Part shown: positions 24,495 through 35,600 of the stretch, in pieces
Layout: each line of letters starts with the position of its first letter
Numbering within the stretch: the first letter of the stretch is position 1
NCBI GenBank assembly: GCA_958450325.1
Contig: OY288253.1
Coordinates: 65,217,612 to 65,281,611 of the forward strand
Length of the DNA stretch: 64,000 bases
Origin: Agrostemma githago
Taxonomy: Eukaryota > Streptophyta > Magnoliopsida > Caryophyllales > Caryophyllaceae
Direction of reading: 5' to 3'
Notes under the pieces: model-generated
Databases searched by the model: none
What the model was told of the DNA's origin: nothing
What the model saw: only the letters and a program-made list of their open reading frames with translations
Program-made: the position numbers and the translations under genes

Positions 24495-24713
24495 ACATAG
24501 GCCCTCCACAAGTCCGTATGTAGGTCTTCACCACAGACGACAAAGGCCAACAAACTTCCATGCTAAAGCATGGGGGCATAGGCCCTCTGGAAACCCGTCT
24601 GTAAGTCTCCACCACAAACGGCAAAAGCCCACAAACTCTCATGCCAAAGCACGGGGGCATAGGCCCCTCACAAGCTTGTCTGAAGGTCCTCATCACAGAC
24701 GGTGAAGGCCAGC
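24495..24713 (+). repeat. 81/82-bp tandem repeat, third copy split by the Athila insertion
   Basis: Units start CATAGGCCC at 24495, 24577 and 24658. The third is cut at CCAGC (24709-24713) and resumes after the Athila element at 32200 with CCAGC and a block ending GCGTGGGGGCA, which matches the end of the other units. The array therefore belongs to the same host element as the sequence right of 32200. Confidence 0.8.
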
Positions 24714-26179
24714 TGGCTAGACTTGTCGTGAGCCTCCAAATTACAATATTTATCCACTTCTAACACAAACTAGTAGTTAGTGAAAGTAGGGGTCGAACCC
24801 ACAAGGAAGGTGATTATGTTGTTTTAAGTGTGTATAAATCTATATAAATTAGTAACCAATATGGGGGGATTTATGTGTGAATAATTACTCTAAGTCTAAT
24901 AAACTAACAAAATAAATTAACAAAATAAAATAAACTAATACGAATAAACGATCTAACAAATATGAGAAAAGTACTTTGACCAAGCAATATCCACCATCAA
25001 GTTTAACGAATTGATCATTGACTCTTCTACTTTACACTTTATACTAGAATACTTTGCTATGAAGTTTAATCGACTTCCAATTCCACTTATTAATAGTTAT
25101 AAGATATGAGAAGCATACTCAAATAACCCTTACGATATTGTCAATTTAAATCAAGCGTCTAAATCATATCAATATGTAGATTAGAACGATGGAATTTAGC
25201 AAAGATGAAGAATGATTACTCAAGCGGTATCACTTTATTTCATACAAGTTTAATCTTTATAACTCAACAACGATGTAAAGCATACAAATTGGTGAATTAT
25301 ATTTGCTACTCGGATATAGTTAAACAAACAAAAGATTCATTCAACTATTCTAGCAATGGTTTATCAATAACAAAAACTAGGTGATCAAGCTAGAAGATGA
25401 ATTAACAAACCAAGAAATAATGCAAATTAAACTTGATATTCTAATATAAAAATAAAATAGAAATGAGTCTTACAATTCACTAACTTGAAAGGCTTCGACT
25501 ACTTGTTCCAAGAATAAGAACTTAGCCCTCCATACAAAAGAAATACTTGCAAAATAAACTAGAAAATGTATGTGTTTTTGAGAATTACAAGTGATGATTG
25601 ATGTGTTCGATGATGAATGTAATGGTGAACTTCTCCTCTTTATATAGTCATCCATGGAGCATCTTCATCAATGGCTCATAAAGCCTCATAAAATGCCTCA
25701 TAAAAATGATCATAATGAAGAAGAATAAAAGCGGTGAGTAAAGAAGAAGAATAAAAGATTAGAGAAAGAATCCTATGCGAAAAAGAATCCAAGAAGGAAT
25801 CCTATGCATAAATTTCTGCCGCTGGCAGCGGATTTTTGGAAATCCGCTGGCAAGAAATTCCGCTGGCAGCGGAATTTGGAAAATCCGCTGGCAGCGGATT
25901 TTAGAAATCCTCCACTTCTTTCTTCTACTTGGTCTGGGCTTCCACTTAACTTCGGGCTTGATTTGTCTTCACTTCCAAAGGATTGTTGACACTTTAACCC
26001 AATAAACATTTCAATTACAACCCATATTACTTTTCACCCTTTAATCCACCTAATTACACATTTTATTATATTAACCCATCAATTACGACATGCACATAAT
26101 AATCCGTCGAAACACACCCAAATCTACAAAATAGTCAACTAAGTGACCCTTATTAATCCCTACTAAACTAGACTAATCA
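24714..26179 (-). repeat. Athila 3' LTR (1466 bp)
   Basis: It runs from TGGCTAG to ACTAATCA. Three exact copies of CCGCTGGCAGCGG lie at 25819, 25860 and 25885 with a half copy at 25844. The matching LTR is at 30734-32199, a constant offset of 6020 bp. Confidence 0.9.
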
Positions 26180-26193
26180 AACATCCCCACGCT
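26180..26193 (-). other. Polypurine tract of the Athila element
   Basis: The minus strand reads GCGTGGGGATGTT directly before the LTR. Confidence 0.6.
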
Positions 26194-26596
26194 TAGACCT
26201 TCACTCGTCCTCGAGTAAATTAAATCAAAGTAATGATCCTCCACAAGGTCTATACAGCGAAGCGTAGGTAGCTTGATACAACCAATAACTACTCTCAACT
26301 CTCACACCCCCTCCTTATAACATCCCTCTCAAAAAATATATATGGTCAAAGGAATAAAATAACCTATTCACCAAGACCATACTACAATCAATGCCCGCTC
26401 ACACACAAAAAATCACAACACCAACTACAGAAAAACGGTTGACAAATAAAAACATGTAGTTGACATCCACTTATCACTCCAACTCTAAGATGATCCTAAA
26501 CCCGAATCACCCTTCTAACCTCCTTATGACTCCCGAATCATGAAGAAATAGCAAAAATAGTAATCAAAATAATGATTTCTTTTTTTTTCCTAATCC

Positions 26597-26782
26597 CTCA
26601 TTTTGCCTAAACCGCCCGCCCTTGCGGGTTTTCGATTTAGCTTTTATTCCTCACTTCTACTCTCATGGCACGCTTCTCGTTTCTTCATTTTACCCGGAGC
26701 GCCCTTTCGGGTTTTCACTCCGTCCTCGGCCATATACCCATTTTTGCCTAGGCGCTCGCCCTTGCGAGTTTTCACCTAGCCG
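26597..26782 (-). repeat. Three diverged copies of the shared AAAACCCG module in the Athila element
   Basis: On the minus strand the best copy (26671-26732) reads GCCGAGGACGGAGTGAAAAC, then CCGAAAGGGCGCTCCGG, then AAAATGAAGAAACGAG. It is nearly identical to the tandem module at 6105-6258. Two weaker copies flank it (26597-26640 and 26740-26782). A long T/C homopolymer tract follows to about 26860. Confidence 0.75.
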
Positions 26783-26983
26783 GGGTTTTTTTTTCTTCTT
26801 TTTTTTAATTTTTTTCGATTTTTTTTTCTCTTTTTTTTCTCTTTTTTTTTCTTTTTTTGAAATATGAAATTACATATATACAAGTATATTCCACTCCCCA
26901 CGCTTAATCTCCACATTGTCCTCAATGTGAGGAAAATTAAAGAAAAAGACATAGAAAATGAGAAGAAGGAACATACCAAGCAA

Positions 26984-28433
26984 TCAAGTGTCGGGAGAAT
27001 CCCCGATGTCATCTTCCTTAGAAGTGGTAGCTTGCCCCTCAATCTCGCCAAGGATCGCGGACGATGGTGGTCGAGCGTCCGGGAACCGTGCTAAGAGAGT
27101 ACGGGACAAAGTTCTCATCAAGTCTCTAGTCTCCAAAGTAGCGGCATGAGTTTCCTCCAACCGTGCACGCATGTCATGAATCATAGCATCGGTCGAGGCA
27201 CACCAAGCATCTATCTTTGTAAACCAAGCTTCTCGATCCACTTCTAACTCATTATTCGCCCCCTCCAAAGCATCCACACTCTTATTCTTCTCACGACTCC
27301 TCCCTTCCTTCACCCTTGCTCCTTCTCCTTTTTCACGAGCTTGACCATCCTCATGACTCTCATCTTCCTCACTCTCAACATCGTCATCACTTTCCTCTTC
27401 CTCCTCCTCATCATCATCATCAATGTCACGATCCCGGGGGACAAAAAAATCTTCCGAAACTTCACCATAGACCAAAGGATCATCCTCGGGTCTTGGCAAT
27501 TGTAGATAAGAATCATGATTCTTTCCCCAACGATAATCCTTTTACTTTTATGCGAGGTCGTAACATCTTAGCGTGAATCAAACAAGGAATATCAAAGAGG
27601 TAATTATCAAGTAACGGATTCTCCCCCTCCGCCACCTCAATATTCAAGTAATTCATAATGAGAGTGACTAACCCACCACCATTTATAATTCCCCCATCCT
27701 TAGTACCCAAAGCTATGCTAGATGAAACAAAAAGACCAACCCAATCGGGAACACCTTTGCCATCCGGCATCATAGCCCTCAAGTAACCAAAATGAGAGTG
27801 GGGAAGCTTGTTAGGCTCCCCCTTACAAAGGAATGAGTTAACAATCAAACGATGAGCAAGTCGAAGACATGGGTTAGGAATACTTGAACTCAACTCACCG
27901 GATTTACCACCCAAAAGCAACCCCGTAACTTCTTGCCACCAAATCCCTCTCTCTCTCACCCCTACATACTCCTTATCACACATATCCCGAATACCAAAAG
28001 CTTCCCTCAACTTCGCATAAGTCAACTCACGAGCTTTACCATTCAATTTAAAGCTAATTGCGGGTACAAGTTTAGTGCTTTTTTTTGAAATTGATATGGT
28101 GGAAAAGAACTCAAGTGTATACCTACGATAAGTATGAGCTCCCTTCTCCATAATTTCTTCTAAACCCACATTTTTCATTAGCTTGGTCATGACATCAAGC
28201 ATCCCCAATTTCTCAAGAGTAGAACGACAAAGAAATCGAGTTCCCCTCATCTCCTTCTTAGATAACTTATCCCAAATTGGGTCTTGAGCTTTAGTTAACC
28301 AAGACGGTTTGGTAACGGGAATATGTTTAGGATGGACGGGTTTGGTTTGAGCTTTTTTAGTGACGGTTTTGGATTTTTTTGGTGGTGGTGTAGAAACGGT
28401 AGTAGAGTAATTTTTTCTTTTAGCTCTCCCCAT
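26984..28433 (-). pseudogene. ATHILA ORF1-type (env-position) gene, one frame change
   Basis: The first frame (28433 to 27513, 306 codons) has a basic N-terminus (KRKNYSTTVSTPPPKKSKTV) and then a conserved body: RTRFLCRSTLEKL-like start, SFKLNGKARELTYAKLREAF, LRLAHRLIVNSFLCKGEPNK and HFGYLRAMMPDGKGVPDWV. This resembles the ATHILA ORF1 family that occupies the env position. The second frame (27499 to 26984, 171 codons) has an acidic block (DDDDEEEEEESDDDVESEED) and a helical tail. A single-base shift at a run of four G just before 27513 separates them; the reading looks continuous across it. Its function is unknown. It lies next to the 3' LTR, as expected. Confidence 0.7.
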
Positions 28434-29539
28434 CTCTCAAGTAATGATCAACAAAATCCTCACTCACAATTCACTCAATTTTTTTTCTTCTCAAAATAAT
28501 CCACAATTCACCAATTCAATCACTCAAATTTTCTCACCATCACAACAAAAATATCAATCACACAAAGCGATTCAAATTACACAAGGAGGGGCAAGAAAAC
28601 CCAAAATTGAGCAAGAATAAGCAAAATTCAAGCTACTATTTAATGGGTAAGAGGTAAAATTTCAAGGAATTGGAAGAAGAATATGAAAATTATACCTCTT
28701 AAAATTTGAAACAATGAATGAATGTCCTCCTTGCATTGATTAAGATCAAATTCGACTCAATTAGTCCAAAAAAAATCAAACTCGGATTTTGACATCCAAG
28801 GGTTGAAAAACTTGATTTTTTTGACTTTTTGGGCAAAAATATATGTAAAAATGATAGGAATTGTAATGGGTACTGATAAATAAGTGATTTTGAAGTGATT
28901 TGGGATAAATTTGAGTCAAATTGGATGAGTTTTGATGGAGTAAAAGTTGTAAAAGATGTGAAATAGAGGAAGAAGGTAAGGAAGCTGAATGAAAAAAAAT
29001 GGAATAACGACATACCTGACAACATTAGTATCAACCCAGCATTCAGCAAACACCCATTTAGCCCACCATTTAGACCCATTAACCACCACGACGAACATCG
29101 AACAACAGCAACACTGACCACCAGTGGCAGCACGCACGAAGCACCAGCAGCAACAACAGTAGCGCCGCTGCCAGCGGCTAGTATTGGCCGCGCCCAGCGG
29201 AGGTAAAATCCGCGTCCAGCGGTGGAATTACTTTGACTAGCGGCCCAATCTAAACCTCCTGATTCGTGTCCACTGCCAGCGGCGTGTTGGGGCCGCGCCC
29301 AGCTGCCGGAATAAGCTACTGTTGATGCTGTGATAGCTGCTACTATTCAATTGCGGGTCGATTCAATTTCCGACATTGATAGCTCGGTCGTCAATTTAGT
29401 TTCCGAAAATTATTATTATTATTTTTTTATATTACCCGAGTTATGAAATCGAATTAAGTCGATTTCATATCTGAGAATTGTACCTACAAAATAGGAAAAC
29501 AAAATTAATTAAAATTTATTCTAAAATAATGGGAAATAA

Positions 29540-29570
<31 letters not shown>

Positions 29571-29873
29571 TGAAAAATAAAAGTAAAGAAAAGAAAAGAA
29601 AAGACGGGTTGCCTCCCGACAAGCGCCTTAGTTAACATCGTGGCTCGACGTAAAGAGAACGGATTAAATCTTCGCAATTTGGGTCGAAAAGATGGATTCC
29701 CTTGACCGCTTTCCTTAGATCCCCGTCTATCTTCATCTACAAACTACCTTATTCAAAAACAACAAATGCATCAAATAGCAAAATCCGGGTTGCCTCCCGT
29801 AAGCGCTAGTTTAATGTCCCGCACGACGCTTATTCAATAAAGAACATGTATGGGGTCACACAGCACTACCCTT
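28434..29873 (-). other. Athila spacer with GC palindromes, paired GGGTTGCCTCCC motifs and AAT repeats
   Basis: No supported gene. At 29165-29177 the block CCGCTGCCAGCGG is the reverse complement of the LTR palindrome module, with related pieces to about 29310. GGGTTGCCTCCCG appears at about 29606 and 29787, followed by AAGCGC and ACGACGC-like endings. An (AAT)n run lies at about 29541-29570. Confidence 0.5.
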
Positions 29874-30644
29874 TTATAAAGTAATCCATTTTATATTAAA
29901 ATCGGAGCAAGTTAGTGCCCTTAAGAGACGGTCAAATAAGCTAGCAAAAGAGTTAGTGAAAACTCTATAAAAGCTTATAATAAGAAGATACCATACACTC
30001 CACATGAATATACAAGAATGTAGAATGTTATTATCCGTGCCTAAAAAAATTTCCAAAATAAATACGGATTCATGGTATGGGTCTTTAACGAATGATGTCA
30101 TCTCAAACAATTTTTCCTTGTCCTTACTCCTTATAAATGTGTCGTTCAAAACCCATAATATATAAGCCTCACCTGTGGGCGATGACAAATCAAATTCAGG
30201 TTCAACATGCGACAAAGTCAAGAAAAGTGAGTCACTTACCTCTTCTTCATCATCAAGTTGAGCAACGTCATCATGGATAAGGGAAGTAGGATACTCATTT
30301 TCAATCACATCTCTAGAAATTGACTCATGGCTTGGAGAAGTCTCAAAATATTGGAGAAGTTCAAGAAATAAAGTGCTTATCTCTAATTCTCGAGCGTTGA
30401 TTACCAAAAGATCAACCATATCCCATTTTTCACTATGACTTAACTCAAGAAATCTACCCTCACATTTAACTTGCAAATCAATTTGAGTTGCTAGATTAAA
30501 GTTATGATAAATTTTTACCAAGAGTCTTTCATTGCTCATATGTAAATATGGATGTTTTAGTACATACTCCGTGAGCCTTTCAAAATAGTGATGTAGTAAC
30601 TCATTATCTAGTTGGGGACACCACAAATTCATTTTAGATGACAA
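29874..30644 (-). CDS. Gag-like ORF of the Athila element
   Basis: 256 codons, starting 66 bp after the primer-binding site, where gag is expected. Residues about 10-95 (ELLHHYFERLTEYVLKHPYL, then MSNERLLVKIYHNFN and a CEGRFLELSHSEKWDMVDLL block) have the spacing of the C-terminal part of plant gypsy gag domains, where a helical YFERL segment is followed by LL..Y..GL. The middle is acidic. The C-terminal 55 residues are hydrophobic and may be a new reading frame joined by deletion. There is no zinc knuckle. I call it gag-like by position and pattern, not by clear homology. Confidence 0.5.
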   Translation of the reverse strand: MSSKMNLWCPQLDNELLHHYFERLTEYVLKHPYLHMSNERLLVKIYHNFNLATQIDLQVKCEGRFLELSHSEKWDMVDLLVINARELEISTLFLELLQYFETSPSHESISRDVIENEYPTSLIHDDVAQLDDEEEVSDSLFLTLSHVEPEFDLSSPTGEAYILWVLNDTFIRSKDKEKLFEMTSFVKDPYHESVFILEIFLGTDNNILHSCIFMWSVWYLLIISFYRVFTNSFASLFDRLLRALTCSDFNIKWITL

Positions 30645-30710
30645 AGACGAGGACCCTTAATTAAAATAAATATTTACAAGAAACACACACACAAAAACAA
30701 ATAATTGCCT

Positions 30711-30728
30711 TCCCCGGCAACGGCGCCA
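30711..30728 (-). other. Primer-binding site of the Athila element
   Basis: The reverse complement is TGGCGCCGTTGCCGGGGA, typical of Athila elements, five bases from the LTR at 30734. Confidence 0.85.
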
Positions 30729-30733
30729 AAATT

Positions 30734-32199
30734 TGGCTAGACTTGTCGTGAGCCTCCAAATTACAATATTTATCCACTTCTAACACAAACTAGTAGTTAG
30801 TGAAAGTAGGGGTCGAACCCACAAGGAAGGTGATTATGTTGTTTTAAGTGTGTATAAATCTATATAAATTAGTAACCAATATGGGGGGATTTATGTGTGA
30901 ATAATTACTCTAAGTCTAATAAACTAACAAAATAAATTAACAAAATAAAATAAACTAATACGAATAAACGATCTAACAAATATGAGAAAAGTACTTGGAC
31001 CAAGCAATATCCACCATCAAGTTTAACGAATTGATCATTGACTCTTCTACTTTACACTTTATACTAGAATACTTTGCTATGAAGTTTAATCGACTTCCAA
31101 TTCCACTTATTAATAGTTATAAGATATGAGAAGCATACTCAAATAACCCTTACGATATTGTCAATTTAAATCAAGCGTCTAAATCATATCAATATGTAGA
31201 TTAGAACGATGGAATTTAGCAAAGATGAAGAATGATTACTCAAGCGGTATCACTTTATTTCATACAAGTTTAATCTTTATAACTCAACAACGATGTAAAG
31301 CATACAAATTGGTGAATTATATTTGCTACTCGGATATAGTTAAACAAACAAAAGATTCATTCAACTATTCTAGCAATGGTTTATCAATAACAAAAACTAG
31401 GTGATCAAGCTAGAAGATGAATTAACAAACCAAGAAATAATGCAAATTAAACTTGATATTCTAATATAAAAATAAAATAGAAATGAGTCTTACAATTCAC
31501 TAACTTGAAAGGCTTCGACTACTTGTTCCAAGAATAAGAACTTAGCCCTCCATACAAAAGAAATACTTGCAAAATAAACTAGAAAATGTATGTGTTTTTG
31601 AGAATTACAAGTGATGATTGATGTGTTCGATGATGAATGTAATGGTGAACTTCTCCTCTTTATATAGTCATCCATGGAGCATCTTCATCAATGGCTCATA
31701 AAGCCTCATAAAATGCCTCATAAAAATGATCATAATGAAGAAGAATAAAAGCGGTGAGTAAAGAAGAAGAATAAAAGATTAGAGAAAGAATCCTATGCGA
31801 AAAAGAATCCAAGAAGGAATCCTATGCATAAATTTCTGCCGCTGGCAGCGGATTTTTGGAAATCCGCTGGCAAGAAATTCCGCTGGCAGCGGAATTTGGA
31901 AAATCCGCTGGCAGCGGATTTTAGAAATCCTCCACTTCTTTCTTCTACTTGGTCTGGGCTTCCACTTAACTTCGGGCTTGATTTGTCTTCACTTCCAAAG
32001 GATTGTTGACACTTTAACCCAATAAACATTTCAATTACAACCCATATTACTTTTCACCCTTTAATCCACCTAATTACACATTTTATTATATTAACCCATC
32101 AATTACGACATGCACATAATAATCCGTCGAAACACACCCAAATCTACAAAATAGTCAACTAAGTGACCCTTATTAATCCCTACTAAACTAGACTAATCA
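30734..32199 (-). repeat. Athila 5' LTR (1466 bp)
   Basis: It is essentially identical to 24714-26179, including the palindrome cluster at 31839, 31880 and 31905. The target duplicate CCAGC follows at 32200. Confidence 0.9.
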
Positions 32200-32604
32200 C
32201 CAGCAGCCCCCCATGCCTTGGCGTGGGGGCACAAGACCTCCTTTGAAGATTAACGCCAGAAGAAAGGAAGAAAGATAATAAGACTAAATGAAACCAAGAA
32301 GCATAAGGACAAAAGGCGCCTCAGATGCCAGAACTTGGTAAAACAAAACTAAGCAAAACCAAAATGCATAAGGTTGAAAGGCGCTTCAGACGCCAAAGTT
32401 TGATACAACACAGTCCAAAAAGAAAAACAAAGGCTACGATTATGATAAATCAGAAACCGTCCCCAATGTATCAAGCGCCACCTACGACAAAAAGAAATTA
32501 AAAAGCAATAAAGCATAAAGGGCAGACCCATGCCACTGATTACCTAGAGGCTAGGTGATGAAGATCCACAAAAGCTTCAATGAGGAGCAGACGAGTTCGC
32601 CGTG

Positions 32605-35600
32605 TTAGCGTGCTCGGCTGTCACTTCCTTCTATTCCTCCCCGAAAGTGCATGAGGCACAGGAGGACGACGACCCGCTTTCCTATTTCAGGGGGAAGACG
32701 GCCCCACGGGGGCATACTCGACAACCAGGACGTCAAGATCCTCCTCACAGCCATTGGCCTCAGCCACGGTCCTCTTATCGTCCAGCCTCTTGAAAATAGC
32801 CCTATACCGAGTCTAGTCAAAACTGGGGTCCAGCTCTTCAAGGACATCATTGTTGAGCCTGGAAAGGACATCCTGACCGTCGGCATATCCAGCATCAAAC
32901 GCTTCCTCAGCCTCCATCTCCATCTTGGCCAGATCTTCTGATTTCTTCGCCAACTCCTCCGTCTTGGCTGACAAGAGGGTCTCCATTTCCGACTGTTGCT
33001 GCCTCAATTGTTCAACTTTCTTCAGGGCGCTAGCCAGCTTTTCCTTCACCAGGGAAACCTCCAGGACCGCCGTTGACAACCTATCCTCTAGGCTATCCCG
33101 ATCGCTCGACGTTTTCTTGAGGTCCCTCTAAAGGGCGACAATCTTCTGGTCGGCTGCCTGGAGCGCCTTGGACCTGGCCCTGACTCTCCCTTCAGCCTCC
33201 TGGAGACTAGTCCTCAGGTCAGAGACGACGATATTAGGACTTGGCTTCAACAGGGCATGCCTTAGCTTGGAGAAGGCAGCAAAGGAGTTATTGACCAAGG
33301 AAATCGCGTCGGCGGTCCGATGTTGGAGCGCATCAAACTGAGCCTCATTGGAGGAAGGGTCCTTAGAAGAGACGTCCTCAAGCTCGAAACCCTTAAAGAA
33401 GTCGGATAATGCCCCTCCTGAGAGTGAAGGGAGGAAAGCATTCAGAGCAGCGTCAACCTCCTACATGACGGCCTTGTCTTTGGAAGCCTCGAAGAGTTGG
33501 GTGGCCGGCATATTATCCACCAGTTCGCTAGACGTCTTAGCCACCCGGATTGGCATCTCCGTCGAAGGCCCGCCGTCGGGTACCTCATCAGGGACATACG
33601 GCAGGACAGGAACATCAGACGCCACGGCCATGGTCACACCTTCGACAGCCTTGGGAGGACTAGGCTCCCTGGGGGAGTGACGGCCCTAAGACCTGCAGAG
33701 CTCTCTCCCTGACCTGGGCAGCTGCCAACCACCTCCACTGAGAACGCAACACTTCTGGTGGCCGGCCTCTTTGAAAGAGGAGGCTCAGGAGCTGGCTGAC
33801 GCCTCTTGGACTTGGAGGCTTTGGTCTTCGAGTAAAACATTAGTGTCAGACGCTCAACCTCAGGAAGAAGGGAACGGTTAGTGACTGGCTGAAGCTTGGA
33901 ATCCACCCTCAACAACTCTAACTCCTTCGGCGTCCAGACAGCAGAACTTGGGCTGCATGTAAAATGGATAAGACATGAATAAAGATACGCATGTGCAACT
34001 CATCCAAAATCAGAAAGTATACACCCCAAATACCCGGTGTTGAGGAACAACACATGCCCACTGTTGTGTGCCAAATTTGGACCGTTTTTCCTCCTATTTA
34101 GACCTGTTTTTGCTTCGTTTTGCGTGACTTGAGCGCGATTATCGCCGTATTTTGAGTAATTCTCGCATTAGTGTCTCTCTTTTGCATTTTACGTGTTTTT
34201 GATAGTTTTCTGTCTATTTTGATAGGATTTTCGACCGAAAACGTGTATGAGCTTCTACGAGCTTAAGAGAGATACGGTCCAAAGAGCGAAGCACACAACT
34301 GAAAGTTCAAGTAATCCAATTGATCGACAAAGAAAAAGACCGGAACAAAAGAGGATATCACCGGGTGAAATTTCACCCTGTGAGTCATCACCGGGCGAAA
34401 TTTCGCCCGACGACATTTTCCACCTCCCGAAGATTTTCGTGGGCAGCTCCCACCGGGCGAAACGACCGGGCGAAATTTCGCCCACCGGGTGAAATTTTGC
34501 CTGATGGAGAAAGATGCCAAAAATGACGATTCGAGAAGAAAATCTCACCGGGTGAAATTTCACCCGGTGGTGCCAATGTCGTCAAGCCGCGGGGTGAAAC
34601 TTTACCCCATGAAGATGCAAAGGGTGAAGGTCTAGCTTAATGAAGAGGAATTGGATTATGGGTCTTAAGCTTGTGTGACCCATTAAGAAACACTATAAAT
34701 ACTTAACCTAGGGTTTTGTGTCACTCTTGTGCCTTGAGTGAGCCTCTTAGAAGTAGGAGTAGTGTAGAAGATTAGTAGTAGTAGTGGCACTTGTAGTAAA
34801 ACTCTCTTAGTAAAAAATCTCCATAGAATTAGTAGATCTTATTAGTATTAGTATTAGATTAATTCTACTCAACAATTCCTAATCAAAGTTTCCATCTTTA
34901 GTTGAAGATTGTGTTTATATTGAAGATTCAAGGGTTTTGCAAGGGTTTAGTGACAAGATCTTTGTATTATTTCTTGAAGCTTCTTATTTATGTTAATCTT
35001 CATCTTCCTCCTTAGTCTCCTCCATAATTGGTAGTTTCTATCTTCTCCCTTTTTCTCTAATAGTTAGTTTTGTTTCCTTGTTAATCCATTGTTAGTCTTG
35101 TTAATCTTTATGTTAGTGTAGTTTCCTTTGTTTGTTTGTTTGTTTATCTCTCTCCTTAGTTTGTTTCTCCATAGTTTGTGTGTTTGTTTATTTTTCTCTT
35201 TAGTGTTGTTTTGTTAGTGTAGTTTCCTTTATTGTGTTAGATTAGTTGTTTCTCCTCTAGTTTAATTATGTTTAGTTTTTCTTCTAGCCCCATTAGTGTT
35301 AATTTCATTATGGGTAGTGAGTAGATTTTAGTTAAGGGGTTAGGGGAGGAGGAATTCTAGGAAAAGGTTTTGCCTTGTGAGAATATTGCATTTGAGGGTG
35401 ATATTGTCTTGATGGTATTGTTGTGTTTTGTTTGACTTAGCTTGATCACCTAGGTTGACTTGACTCACTCGGACCAATATGGGGAAACTCGGGGTTTGGG
35501 TAATTCCGTCTAGAGACCCTAGTTTATTCGTCGCGAAAGCGGGCTTAGACTTGGCCGGTAGGGAAACCGAAAGGTGGAACCTCCCTTATACACCTTGTGA

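Larger units (their letters stand above)
24714..32199 (-). mobile_element. Athila-type LTR retrotransposon, young, without pol
   Basis: The 7486-bp element has two 1466-bp LTRs that differ at one position by eye (24977 T, 30997 G) and a 5-bp target duplication CCAGC (24709-24713 and 32200-32204). A TGGCGCCGTTGCCGGGGA primer site on the minus strand is the Athila signature and sets the orientation. In that sense it holds a gag-like ORF, a non-coding spacer, an ATHILA ORF1-type (env-position) gene with one frame change, and a polypurine tract. No protease, RT or integrase is present, so it is a non-autonomous derivative that moved recently. Confidence 0.9.

Noticed and set aside
26622..26867. 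Plus-strand frame ending in many Phe codons
   Set aside because: It is the reverse of the repeated AAAACCCG module plus a poly-T tract; a similar peptide appears at 6036-6263 only because the module is shared.
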